Positions 8,143 through 15,620 of a stretch of 64,000 nucleotides of DNA are shown here, in pieces. Source of the DNA: Actinoallomurus spadix (GTDB lineage: Bacteria; Actinomycetota; Actinomycetes; Streptosporangiales; Streptosporangiaceae); assembly GCF_024055725.1 (NCBI RefSeq), contig NZ_JAMXMX010000016.1, forward strand, positions 1 to 64,000. Reading direction: 5' to 3'. How positions within the stretch are numbered: position 1 is the first letter of the stretch; every line of letters starts with the position of its first letter. A model generated the notes under the pieces. That model was not told the origin of the DNA, did no database searches, and saw only the letters and a list, made by a program, of their open reading frames with translations. Both the position numbers and the translations under genes were made by a program.

Positions 8143-9833
8143 CGCTCGCCGGCGCGGCCTCTCTCGCCGGGAACGGCCGGACCATCACGTTCGGCCTGTT
8201 CCTCGCGCTCGTCTGCGTGACCCTGGCCATCACGGTCTGGGCCCGGATGCACACCGACGGGGCGGACGACTTCTACGCGGGCGGCCGGGTGTTCTCCGGC
8301 CCGCAGAACGGCCTGGCGCTCGCGGGCGACTACATGTCCGCGGCGTCCTTCCTCGGCATCGCCGGGATCATCTCGCTGTCCGGCTACGACGGCTTCCTGT
8401 ACTCCATCGGGTTCCTCGTCGCCTGGCTGCCGGCGCTGCTGATCGTGGAGTTGATGCGCAACACCGGCCGCTTCACGATGGCCGACGTGCTCGCCCAGCG
8501 GGTCCGCCGGCAGTCCTCCGTGCGGATCGCCGCGGCCGTGTCCACGGTCACGGTGTCGGTCTTCTACCTCATCGCGCAGATGGTCGGGGCAGGCGCGCTC
8601 ATCGCCCTCCTCCTCGGCGTGCGGCCGGGGGCCACGTTCCTCGGCATGTCCGCGAACACCGCCGAGGTCATGACGATCGTCGTGGTCGGCGCGCTGATGA
8701 TCTGCTACGTCACCTTCGGGGGGATGAAGGGCACGACCTGGGTGCAGATCGTCAAGGCGGCGCTGCTGATGTTCGGCGCGACGCTGATGACGGTGCTCGT
8801 CCTCGGCCGGTTCGGCTTCGACCTCAGCCGGCTGCTCGGCGCGGCCGCCGGGGCGAGCGGCAAGGGGCACGCCTTCCTCGAACCCGGCCTGAAGTACGGC
8901 AGGGAGGTCACCGGGCACTCGTCGCGGACGCTGTTCAACAAGCTCGACTTCGTGAGCCTGGCACTCGCCCTCGTCCTTGGCACGGCCGGTCTGCCGCACG
9001 TCGTCACGCGCTTCTACACCGTCAAGGACGCCCGGGCCGCGCGCACCTCCGTGAACTGGGCGATCGGCCTGGTCGGCGCGTTCTACCTGATGACGATCGC
9101 GCTGGGCTTCGGCGCCACCGCGCTGGTCGGGCGGCGGGAGATCCTCGCCCACGATCCGGCGGGCAACACGGCCGCGCCACTGCTGGCCCGCGAGCTCGGC
9201 CGGCACGTCGCGGGGCGGATCGGCGGGGACGTCATGCTCGCGTTCGTCGCCTCGGTGGCGTTCGCGACGATCCTGGCGGTGGTCGCCGGACTGGTCATGG
9301 CCTCGGCCACGTCCCTGGCGCACGACTACTTCGGCAACGTGCTGATGCTGGGGCGGCCGCGCGAGCGGCAGGAGGTGGCGGTGGCGCGGTTCGCCGCGTT
9401 CCTCATCGGCTCGGTCGCCATCGTGCTGGCCGTCTTCGCCAAGCACCTGAACGTCGCGTTCCTGGTCGCGCTCGCCTTCGCGATGGCCGCGTCGGCGAAC
9501 CTCCCGGCGATCGTCTTCGCCCTCTTCTGGCGCCGGTTCAACGCCGCGGGGACGGTGGCCGGGATCTACGGCGGGCTGGCGGCCTCGATCGTGCTCGTCG
9601 CCTTCTCTCCGGTGGTGTCGGGGAAGGTCGACCCGGTCACCGGGCAGAGCCTGTCGCTGTTCCCGAGAGGCGTCGACTTCCACTGGTTCCCGCTCGACAA
9701 CCCCGGCCTGGTCTCCATCCCGTTCGGGTTCCTGTGCGCGGTTGCCGGCACATTCCTCGGCCGGGACGGAACGGATCCGGAGCGCTACACCGAGCTGTCC
9801 GTACGCTCACTGACCGGGGCGGGCGCGCGGTAG
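8139..9833 (+). CDS. actP: Cation/acetate (monocarboxylate) symporter, SSS family
   Basis: A 564-residue sodium:solute symporter, 13 transmembrane helices expected. The ATG at 8139 overlaps the DUF485 stop and follows GGGAGGGA. Family signatures visible: DDFYAGGRVFSGPQNGLALAGDYMS (start quoted only as DDFYAGGR and GLALAGDYMS), SYDGFLYSIGF-like helix, RFTMADVLAQR, and the conserved TAGLPHVVTRFYTV stretch in the middle. ActP/MctC-type carriers import acetate, pyruvate and similar acids with a cation; the DUF485 partner supports this. The region around residues 240-275 contains an extra loop (AAAGASGKGHAFLEPGLKYG) typical of actinobacterial members. Exact substrate is inferred, not proven. Confidence 0.9.
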   Translation: MTLAGAASLAGNGRTITFGLFLALVCVTLAITVWARMHTDGADDFYAGGRVFSGPQNGLALAGDYMSAASFLGIAGIISLSGYDGFLYSIGFLVAWLPALLIVELMRNTGRFTMADVLAQRVRRQSSVRIAAAVSTVTVSVFYLIAQMVGAGALIALLLGVRPGATFLGMSANTAEVMTIVVVGALMICYVTFGGMKGTTWVQIVKAALLMFGATLMTVLVLGRFGFDLSRLLGAAAGASGKGHAFLEPGLKYGREVTGHSSRTLFNKLDFVSLALALVLGTAGLPHVVTRFYTVKDARAARTSVNWAIGLVGAFYLMTIALGFGATALVGRREILAHDPAGNTAAPLLARELGRHVAGRIGGDVMLAFVASVAFATILAVVAGLVMASATSLAHDYFGNVLMLGRPRERQEVAVARFAAFLIGSVAIVLAVFAKHLNVAFLVALAFAMAASANLPAIVFALFWRRFNAAGTVAGIYGGLAASIVLVAFSPVVSGKVDPVTGQSLSLFPRGVDFHWFPLDNPGLVSIPFGFLCAVAGTFLGRDGTDPERYTELSVRSLTGAGAR

Positions 9834-9866
9834 GTCACGGACCGCCGCCGTCTCGCCCGGCTCGCG

Positions 9867-10481
9867 TCACGGGAGGAGACCGCGTTCGTAGGCCTTGGCG
9901 ACGGCGGCGGCGCGGTCCCTGACGCCGAGCTTGTCGTAGATGTGCAGCAGGTGGGTCTTGATGGTCGCCTCGCTGACGAAGAGCCGGCGCGCCACTTCCC
10001 GGTTGGTGGTGCCGTCGGCGACGAGGGCGAGCACCTCGCGTTCCCGCTTGCTGAGCGCGCCGGGGGAGGGGCCTCGCACCCGTCCCATCAGGCGGCCCGC
10101 GACGGACGGGGACAGCACCGATTCGCCGCGGTGCGCCGCGCGGACGGCTCGGATCAGGTCCTCGCGCGGGGCGTCCTTCAGCAGGTAGCCGGTGGCCCCC
10201 GCCTCGATGGCGGGCAGCACGTCGCTGTCGGTGTCGAAGGTGGTGAGGACGAGGACCCGCACGCCGGGATGGGTCTCGCGGAGCCGGGTGATCGCCTCGA
10301 CGCCACTCATCTCCGGCATGCGCAGGTCCATGAGGACGACGTCGGCGCCGTCGGCCAGCGCGAGCGCCTCGGCTCCGTTGGCCGCCTCGCCGGTCACCGT
10401 GAAGTCCGGGTCGCCGGCGAACACCCCGCGCAGGCCGTCCCGGACGATCGGGTGGTCATCGACGATCAGCAGGCGGATCAC
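9867..10481 (-). CDS. NarL/LuxR-family response regulator
   Basis: A 204-residue two-component response regulator. The receiver domain carries the acidic pair VDDH near residue 7-10, the phosphorylatable Asp in VVLMDLRMPEMSG near residue 53, and Lys in GYLLKDAPRE. The C-terminal LuxR-type HTH reads LSKREREVLALVADG and TNREVARRLFVSEATIKTHL. The GTG at 10481 overlaps the stop of the kinase gene by 4 bases (GTGA), so the pair is cotranslated. It is the last gene of the operon that starts at 13430, and most likely controls the exporter genes of the same operon. Confidence 0.92.
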   Translation of the reverse strand: MIRLLIVDDHPIVRDGLRGVFAGDPDFTVTGEAANGAEALALADGADVVLMDLRMPEMSGVEAITRLRETHPGVRVLVLTTFDTDSDVLPAIEAGATGYLLKDAPREDLIRAVRAAHRGESVLSPSVAGRLMGRVRGPSPGALSKREREVLALVADGTTNREVARRLFVSEATIKTHLLHIYDKLGVRDRAAAVAKAYERGLLP

Positions 10482-11704
10482 AGGTGCGCTCCCGCGGCCA
10501 GGGCGGGGACGGTCGCGTTGATCGCGGTGCCCTCGCCGGGACTGCTCTCGACCTCCAGCCGGCCGGCCACCCGGAGCAGCCGCTGCCGCATCGAGGTCAG
10601 CCCGAAGCCCGGCCCGCCGGCCGCCGGGTCGAAGCCGACGCCGTCGTCGCGGACGTCCAGCAGCACGACGTCGTCGAGGTAGGACAGGGTCAGGCCGACC
10701 CGCGACGCGCCGGCGTGCTTGGCGACGTTGGTGAGCGCCTCCTGCGCGACGCGGAACAGCGCGACCTCCACATCGGGGAGCATGGGCCGGGCCTCCCCGG
10801 TGACCTCGACGCCGACGGGGACACCGGAGGTGGTCGCCCAGCGTTCGCTCAGCCCCGTGATGGCCTCCGGCAGCCGGGCGTTCTCCAGGTGCGGCGAGCG
10901 GAGGGCCTGGACCGAGCGGCGCGCCTCCGCGAGGTTCTCCCGGGCCAGCGCCTGCGCCTGGTCCGCGTACCGCCGCCACTCGGTGGGGTTCTGCCGGGCG
11001 GCCTCCAGCTGAGCGACGATCCCGGTGAGGCCCTGGGCGAGGGTGTCGTGGATCTCGCGGGCCATGCGCTGGCGCTCGTCCAGCACGCCGGCCTCGCGCG
11101 CCTGGATCAGCAGCTGGGCGTGCAGCCCGGCGTTCTCCTCCAGCGCCACCTTGAGCGAGGCGTTGGCCTCGGCCAGCCGATCGAGGATCGCCCGGCGTCT
11201 CATCTCGAGGACCGTGAACAGCATGCCGACGGCACCCGTGGCCACGGCGAGGATCAGGTAGACCGGGACGGTCGCGGCGCGGAATGACTGGAAGCCGCCG
11301 ATGTAGGTGACGGAGACGATCAGCGCCGTCGCCACCACACCGGCCTGCTTCCAGCGCCCCCGCAGGTAGACCACCTGCACGTAGCCCGTCCAGCCGAACA
11401 GGCCGAACAGCGGACTTCGCAGGATCAGCAGCGCGAACAGCACGAGCTGGCCGGCGTAGTAGAAGCCGCCCAGCCGCGGCCCCGGACCGGACGTGCCGGG
11501 CAGGGCGACGATCAGCATCCACGCGGCGGCGGCCGCCGCCAGGCCCAGCGTCGCCCAGACCTGGGCGGGCGTCTTCGCGTCGGCGAGCAGCACGAGGACC
11601 GTGGAGACGGCGAGTGCCCCGTACGGGATGACCCGGAGCAGGATCGCCTCGCGTCGGTCGAGGCCGCCCGAGGGCCGGTCGAGGCCGTCCGAGAGCACTG
11701 CCAT
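10478..11704 (-). CDS. Sensor histidine kinase, NarL-partner type (HisKA_3)
   Basis: A 408-residue membrane kinase. Five or six N-terminal hydrophobic helices (from about residues 25 to 165) form a sensor without a large extracellular domain. A coiled linker (LDRLAEANASLKVALEENAG) leads to the HisKA_3 dimerisation domain, with phospho-acceptor His in MAREIHDTLAQGL near residue 220, and to a HATPase_c domain with VAQEALTNVAKHA (N box), DDGVGFDP (G1) and GFGLTSMRQR. It overlaps the response regulator and follows the permease by 3 bp. The arrangement resembles two-component systems that sense membrane stress or a drug through a linked ABC transporter. The signal is not known. Confidence 0.9.
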   Translation of the reverse strand: MAVLSDGLDRPSGGLDRREAILLRVIPYGALAVSTVLVLLADAKTPAQVWATLGLAAAAAAWMLIVALPGTSGPGPRLGGFYYAGQLVLFALLILRSPLFGLFGWTGYVQVVYLRGRWKQAGVVATALIVSVTYIGGFQSFRAATVPVYLILAVATGAVGMLFTVLEMRRRAILDRLAEANASLKVALEENAGLHAQLLIQAREAGVLDERQRMAREIHDTLAQGLTGIVAQLEAARQNPTEWRRYADQAQALARENLAEARRSVQALRSPHLENARLPEAITGLSERWATTSGVPVGVEVTGEARPMLPDVEVALFRVAQEALTNVAKHAGASRVGLTLSYLDDVVLLDVRDDGVGFDPAAGGPGFGLTSMRQRLLRVAGRLEVESSPGEGTAINATVPALAAGAHL

Positions 11705-11707
11705 CGT

Positions 11708-12442
11708 CTACTCCCAGCGGAAGGTCTTGGCGGCCACGAGCCCGGCGGCGGGCGCGTACGCGGCCATTATGGCGAGTTGGACGAGGCGGGGCTCACTGCC
11801 CATCCAGGCGTCCCGCATCGTCTTGAGCGTCGCGCCCAGCGGCGTGTAGTCACCGACGGCGCGAAGGGCGCCGGGCATCTGCTCGCGGGGGATGTACACG
11901 CCGCCCAGGAAGAGGCTCGGGAAGAACAGCAGCATGCCGATTCCGGTGCCCGCCTTGGAACTCGGCGCGACGGCGGCGATGACCAGCCCGATCCCGAACA
12001 GCGCGCCCATCCCGAGGACGAACGCCGCGAGGAACGCGGGGAACCGCTCGGGCACGGGAGTGCCGAACAGGATTCGGGCGGTGACGATCAGTATGGTGAC
12101 GGCGGCGATCGCCATGGCGACGTAGATGAGGAGCTGGACCATCAGCAGGTACGCGGGACGAACCGGGGTCGTCGCCATCCGGCGCAGCACCCCCTTCTCC
12201 CGGTATCCGGCGAGCGTGGTGGGCAGGATGGACAGGCCGAGGATCGTCACCGCGATCCCCACGCCCAGCGCGGCCATGTACTCGGGGGCCGTCTGGCCGC
12301 CGAGGTCGTGCTGGGCCTTGTTCGCGCCGGGCTGGAACCCGAATCCGAGCAGCAGCGCGAGCGGCAGCAGCAGGACCACCGCGGGCACGATGATCTCGCG
12401 GGCGAGGAGCTTCAGCTCCAGGTAGGTGAGCTTGGCGAGCAT
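11708..12442 (-). CDS. ABC-2 type exporter permease
   Basis: A 244-residue integral membrane protein with six predicted helices, for example IIVPAVVLLLPLALLLGF and YVAMAIAAVTILIVTARIL. Helix 2 is followed by the ABC-2 segment AGYREKGVLRRMATTPVRP, and the last third has IPREQMPGALRAVGDYTPLGA, the family signature before the final helix. It acts with the ATPase encoded just upstream to pump out a drug or lipid-like compound (DrrA/DrrB type). Between the two genes lies an 82-bp spacer built from 20-bp tandem repeats. The start ATG at 12442 is preceded by GGGAGACC. Confidence 0.88.
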   Translation of the reverse strand: MLAKLTYLELKLLAREIIVPAVVLLLPLALLLGFGFQPGANKAQHDLGGQTAPEYMAALGVGIAVTILGLSILPTTLAGYREKGVLRRMATTPVRPAYLLMVQLLIYVAMAIAAVTILIVTARILFGTPVPERFPAFLAAFVLGMGALFGIGLVIAAVAPSSKAGTGIGMLLFFPSLFLGGVYIPREQMPGALRAVGDYTPLGATLKTMRDAWMGSEPRLVQLAIMAAYAPAAGLVAAKTFRWE

Positions 12443-12460
12443 GGGGGTCTCCCAGGTGAG

Positions 12461-12550
12461 CCGGTCGGTCGAGGGTGTGGCGGGTCGGTCGAGGGTGTGG
12501 CGGGTCGGTCGAGGGTGCGGCCGGTCAGTCGAGGGTGCGGCCGGTCAGCG
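12461..12550. repeat. Four tandem 20-bp repeats, copied from the 3' end of the ATPase gene
   Basis: Four consecutive units of 20 bp run from 12461 to 12540, of the form SCGGTCRGTCGAGGGTGYGG, followed by half a unit. The innermost copies encode the last residues LTGRTLD and the stop of the ABC ATPase on the minus strand; the further copies lie in the spacer before the permease. So the gene end has been amplified without damaging the protein. The copies are 85 to 100 percent alike. Confidence 0.9.
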
Positions 12551-13430
12551 CGACGAACGCGTCGTCGAGGCTGCTCTGCTCGACGCGCAGGTCGGCGGCG
12601 ATGATGTGGTTGCGGGCCAGGACCGAGGTGAGCGCCTGCAGGAGGCCGTCAGTGCCGGTGACCACCACTTGCCCGCCCGTCCTGGTCACGGTCCGTACCT
12701 CGGGCAGGTCCCGCAGCAGGTGGTCGTCCAGCGGCGCGGAGGGCCGGAACCGTACCCGCTGCTCGGGGCTGACCCGTGCCACCAGGCCCGAGGGCGTGTC
12801 GATGGCGACCACCCGGCCGGCGTCGATGATGGCGAGCCGGTCGCAGAGGCGCTCGGCCTCCTCCATGAAGTGGGTGACGAGCACGATCGTGACGCCCCGG
12901 TCGCGTACGTCCTCGATCAGCCGCCAGGTGTCGCGGCGCGCCTGCGGGTCCAGGCCGGTGGTCAGCTCGTCCAGGACCGCGATCCGCGGGTCGCCGACCA
13001 GCGCGAGCGCGATCGACACCCGCTGCTGCTGGCCGCCCGACAGCCGGCCGAAGCGCGTGTCCCGCTGGTCGGCGAGGCCGAGCTCCTCGATCAGCCGTCC
13101 GGGGGCGGCGGGCCGGTCGTAGAAGGAGGCGTACAGCTCCACGGCCTCGCGGACCTTCATCTTGTCCGGCAGCCGGCTCGCCTGGAGCTGGACGCCGAGC
13201 CGGCGGGTCAGCTCGGCGCGGTCCCGGCGGGGGTCGAGCCCGAGCACCGAGACGGTGCCCCGGTCGGCGGCGCGCAGCCCCGCGAGGCACTCGACCGTGG
13301 TGGTCTTGCCCGCGCCGTTGGGCCCGAGGACGCCGAAGATCTCCCCTTCCTCCACGGCGAAGGACACGTCCTCGACCGCGACCTTCGCTCCGTACCGCTT
13401 GTGCAGATTCCTGACGTCGATGACCGGCAT
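12525..13430 (-). CDS. ABC exporter ATP-binding protein (DrrA-like)
   Basis: A 301-residue ATPase. Walker A is GPNGAGKTTT near residues 37-46, the Q loop lies in LGVQLQASRLPDKM, the signature is LSGGQQQRV near residue 130, Walker B with catalytic Glu is IAVLDELTTGLD, the D loop and H loop follow (VTHFMEEAERL). The C-terminal 80 residues are the DUF4162-type extension found in DrrA-type drug exporters (LRDLPEVRTVTRTGG, SLDDAFVALTGR). It is the first gene of an ATPase-permease-kinase-regulator operon on the minus strand. The start ATG at 13430 is preceded by GAGAGG. Substrate unknown. Confidence 0.92.
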   Translation of the reverse strand: MPVIDVRNLHKRYGAKVAVEDVSFAVEEGEIFGVLGPNGAGKTTTVECLAGLRAADRGTVSVLGLDPRRDRAELTRRLGVQLQASRLPDKMKVREAVELYASFYDRPAAPGRLIEELGLADQRDTRFGRLSGGQQQRVSIALALVGDPRIAVLDELTTGLDPQARRDTWRLIEDVRDRGVTIVLVTHFMEEAERLCDRLAIIDAGRVVAIDTPSGLVARVSPEQRVRFRPSAPLDDHLLRDLPEVRTVTRTGGQVVVTGTDGLLQALTSVLARNHIIAADLRVEQSSLDDAFVALTGRTLD

Positions 13431-13528
13431 GGCCTCTCATTCCTCGTTTCCGTGGTGACGGACTCCGAGGATGGCCCGCGGCGGGGTGCCCGCGGATCGA
13501 CCGGTCGGGTACGGCTCCGGTGGATCCC

Positions 13529-13554
13529 GGACATCAACCGATCGGTCGATGTCC
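13529..13554 (-). terminator. Hairpin overlapping the 3' end of the Bcr/CflA gene
   Basis: Two 13-base arms, GGACATCAACCGA and its near reverse complement TCGGTCGATGTCC, pair with only one position off, and meet with no loop. The structure includes the last codons and stop of the Bcr/CflA gene. It separates that gene from the ABC operon downstream. There is no T run; it could instead be an operator for the ABC operon, whose start is 99 bp further on. Confidence 0.45.
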
Positions 13555-14763
13555 CCGGGTGAGGGTCACGTAGGAGAGGAACGCGGCGGCGGTCAGGGCC
13601 GCGATGACCGCGCCCATCGGGACGGCGGTGCCGGAGCCGGCGACGCCGACGAGCGGCGCCGCGACCCCGCCGATCACGAACTGCCCGAGACCGACCAGCG
13701 CGGAGGCGCTGCCCGCTACGGCGGGCGGGCGGCCGGTCAGGGCGAGGGCGGTGGCGTTCGGCGTGATGAGCCCGATCGCGGACACGACGAGGAACAGCGC
13801 GGGCAGCACGCCCGGCAGGCCGAGGCCGGCCTCGATCGCCACGACGAGGGCCAGGCCGCCCGCCAGGGACATGACCAGTCCCGCGGTGAGCAGGGTTCGC
13901 AGCCGCACCCGGCCGACCAGCCGCCCGCTGACCTGGCCGGCCGCCACGATGCCCAGGGCGTTCACCGCGAAGATCAGGCTGAACGCCTGGGGGGACAGGC
14001 CGTAGATGTCCTGGACGACGAACGGCGACCCGGAGATGTAGGCGAACATCGCGGCGAAGGCCAGGCCGCCCGACAGGGCGTAGCCGACGAAGACGCGATC
14101 CCCGAACAGCCCCGCGAACGTCCGGAGCGTCGAACCCGGCCCGCCGGTGTGGCGCGCGCCCGGCGGGAGGGTCTCGCGCAGCCCGCCCCACGTGGCGGCG
14201 ACCATGAGCGCGCCGATGACCGCGATGAGCACGAACACCCCGCGCCACGACGTCAGGCGCAGCAGTTGCCCGCCGATGACGGGCGCCGCGATCGGCGCGA
14301 CACCGTTGACCAGCATCAGCAGGGAGAAGAACCGGGCGGCCTCCGCCCCGTCGTACAGGTCGCGGACGATGGCGCGGGCGATCACGATGGCCGCGGCGCC
14401 CGCCGCGCCCTGGACCAGGCGCAGCGCGATCAGCATCGGCACGCTGGGGGCGACCGCGCAGAGCAGCGAGGCGAGCGTGTACAGGACCACGCCGGCGAGG
14501 AGCGGCCGGCGCCGCCCCCAGGCGTCGCTGAGCGGCCCGGCGACGACCTGACCGACGGCGAGGCCCACCAGGCAGGCGGTCAGGGTGAGCTGGACGAGCG
14601 ACGGCCCGGCCGACAGGTCGTGGGTCAGCTTCGGCAGGGCCGGCAGGTACATGTCGATCGACAGGGGGCCGATGGCGCTGAGCGCCCCGAGGATGAGGGC
14701 CAGCCGGAGCCGGCCGGCCTGAGCCGGCGCGGCCTCGATGGTCTCGCTCGCCGTCGCGGGCAT
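13534..14763 (-). CDS. Bcr/CflA-family multidrug efflux MFS transporter
   Basis: A 409-residue, 12-helix drug exporter. The N-terminus reads LALILGALSAIGPLSIDMYLPALP, a signature of the Bcr/CflA branch, followed by MFS motif A in GPLSDAWGRRRPLL and by RLVQGAAGAAAIVIARAIVRDL (motif B/C region of Bcr-type proteins). The ATG at 14763 was chosen because GGAGAGAGG precedes it and the upstream open frame lacks family similarity. Bcr proteins export bicyclomycin, sulfonamides and also L-cysteine. The gene follows the TetR gene on the same strand after 148 bp, so it may be under the same regulator. Confidence 0.9.
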   Translation of the reverse strand: MPATASETIEAAPAQAGRLRLALILGALSAIGPLSIDMYLPALPKLTHDLSAGPSLVQLTLTACLVGLAVGQVVAGPLSDAWGRRRPLLAGVVLYTLASLLCAVAPSVPMLIALRLVQGAAGAAAIVIARAIVRDLYDGAEAARFFSLLMLVNGVAPIAAPVIGGQLLRLTSWRGVFVLIAVIGALMVAATWGGLRETLPPGARHTGGPGSTLRTFAGLFGDRVFVGYALSGGLAFAAMFAYISGSPFVVQDIYGLSPQAFSLIFAVNALGIVAAGQVSGRLVGRVRLRTLLTAGLVMSLAGGLALVVAIEAGLGLPGVLPALFLVVSAIGLITPNATALALTGRPPAVAGSASALVGLGQFVIGGVAAPLVGVAGSGTAVPMGAVIAALTAAAFLSYVTLTRGHRPIG

Positions 14764-14816
14764 GGCACCTCTCTCCGTCGGCGCGCCGCGGCGGGCGCGG
14801 ATCCGATTGGAGGCAA

Positions 14817-14832
14817 CCGGCTCGCAAGCCGG
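14817..14832 (-). promoter_or_regulatory. Short inverted repeat upstream of the Bcr/CflA gene
   Basis: CCGGCT and AGCCGG, six paired bases around CGCA, lie 54 bp before the Bcr/CflA start, in the gap after the TetR gene. It could be a weak terminator of the TetR message or an operator; too short to decide. Confidence 0.25.
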
Positions 14833-14911
14833 GGGAATTCCCACAGGGAGCCCGATATGCCGTGGATCACTCCGTGTCGGGCCCCGGCAGCGGCACGGAC
14901 GGTGAGACGGG

Positions 14912-15481
14912 TCAGGGGCGGGGGCGCAGGCCGTCCATGATGAAGGAGAGCAGCAGCTCGGTGTCCTCCGGAGCCCGTTCGCTCGCCACGGAGAGGGCAT
15001 GGGCCAGGCGCAGTACGTCGCGTGGGCGGAGGTCTGGCCGGGCGGTGCCCGCCTCCTGGGCGCGGGTCAGGACCGTCCCGGCGGCCCGCTCGATGTCCTC
15101 GTGACAGCGGATGAACGTCTCCGAGTGCAGGTCGATGACGGCCTTCAGGGTCTGGGTGAGCCCGCGCTTCCGGCAGGCGTACTCCGAGATGGTCAGGATC
15201 CAGGCCGCCAGCCCCTCCTCGGGGGGAGCGGTCTCGGCGAGCTCGTACGCCTTGGCCGCGAGCTGGTCCATCTCGTCGCGGTAGACGGCCTCCTGGAGGG
15301 CCAGCCGGGTGGGGAAGTGGCGGTAGAGCGTGCCGATCCCGACGCCCGCGCGCCGGGCGATCTCCTCCAGTGACGCGTCCGCGCCGTGCTCGCGGAAGGA
15401 GACCTTGGCCTCGGCGAGCAGCCGCTCGTAGTTGCGGCGCGCGTCGGCCCGCATCGGACGCTGCCCGGTGGTCGTCGACAT
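14912..15481 (-). CDS. TetR-family repressor of the adjacent exporters
   Basis: A 189-residue regulator. The N-terminal HTH is typical: EEIARRAGVGIGTLYRHFPTR near residues 40-60, preceded by the DARRNYERLLAEAK helix. The C-terminal ligand domain belongs to the branch with EYACRKRGLTQTLKAV and ends LLLSFIMDGLRPR. It faces a DHA2 exporter at 15621 across 139 bp that contain two neighbouring palindromes, and is followed on its own strand by the Bcr/CflA exporter. Repression of its own gene and of the DHA2 gene, relieved by a transported compound, is the likely role. Confidence 0.9.
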   Translation of the reverse strand: MSTTTGQRPMRADARRNYERLLAEAKVSFREHGADASLEEIARRAGVGIGTLYRHFPTRLALQEAVYRDEMDQLAAKAYELAETAPPEEGLAAWILTISEYACRKRGLTQTLKAVIDLHSETFIRCHEDIERAAGTVLTRAQEAGTARPDLRPRDVLRLAHALSVASERAPEDTELLLSFIMDGLRPRP

Positions 15482-15505
15482 CGCCCCTCCAAAAGCGCGG
15501 TTGCC

Positions 15506-15549
15506 AACCGGAGGCTACCTCCGTATTGTTGCGGAGGCACCCTCCGGTT
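15506..15549. promoter_or_regulatory. Double palindromic TetR operator
   Basis: Two 15-bp palindromes stand 23 bp apart centre to centre: CGGAGG-CTA-CCTCCG (15509-15523) and CGGAGG-CAC-CCTCCG (15532-15546). Together with flanking AACC and GGTT they form one larger inverted repeat of 18-base arms with an 8-base AT-rich middle (TATTGTTG). It lies between the divergent TetR and DHA2 exporter genes, 25 bp upstream of the TetR start, exactly where an autoregulating TetR protein would bind as two dimers. Confidence 0.8.
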
Positions 15550-15620
15550 AGACGCGGCCGATCCCGACAGCCACTTCGGGGGACGGCCGTAACCCTTCCT
15601 GCACGAGGAGTCTACGACCC

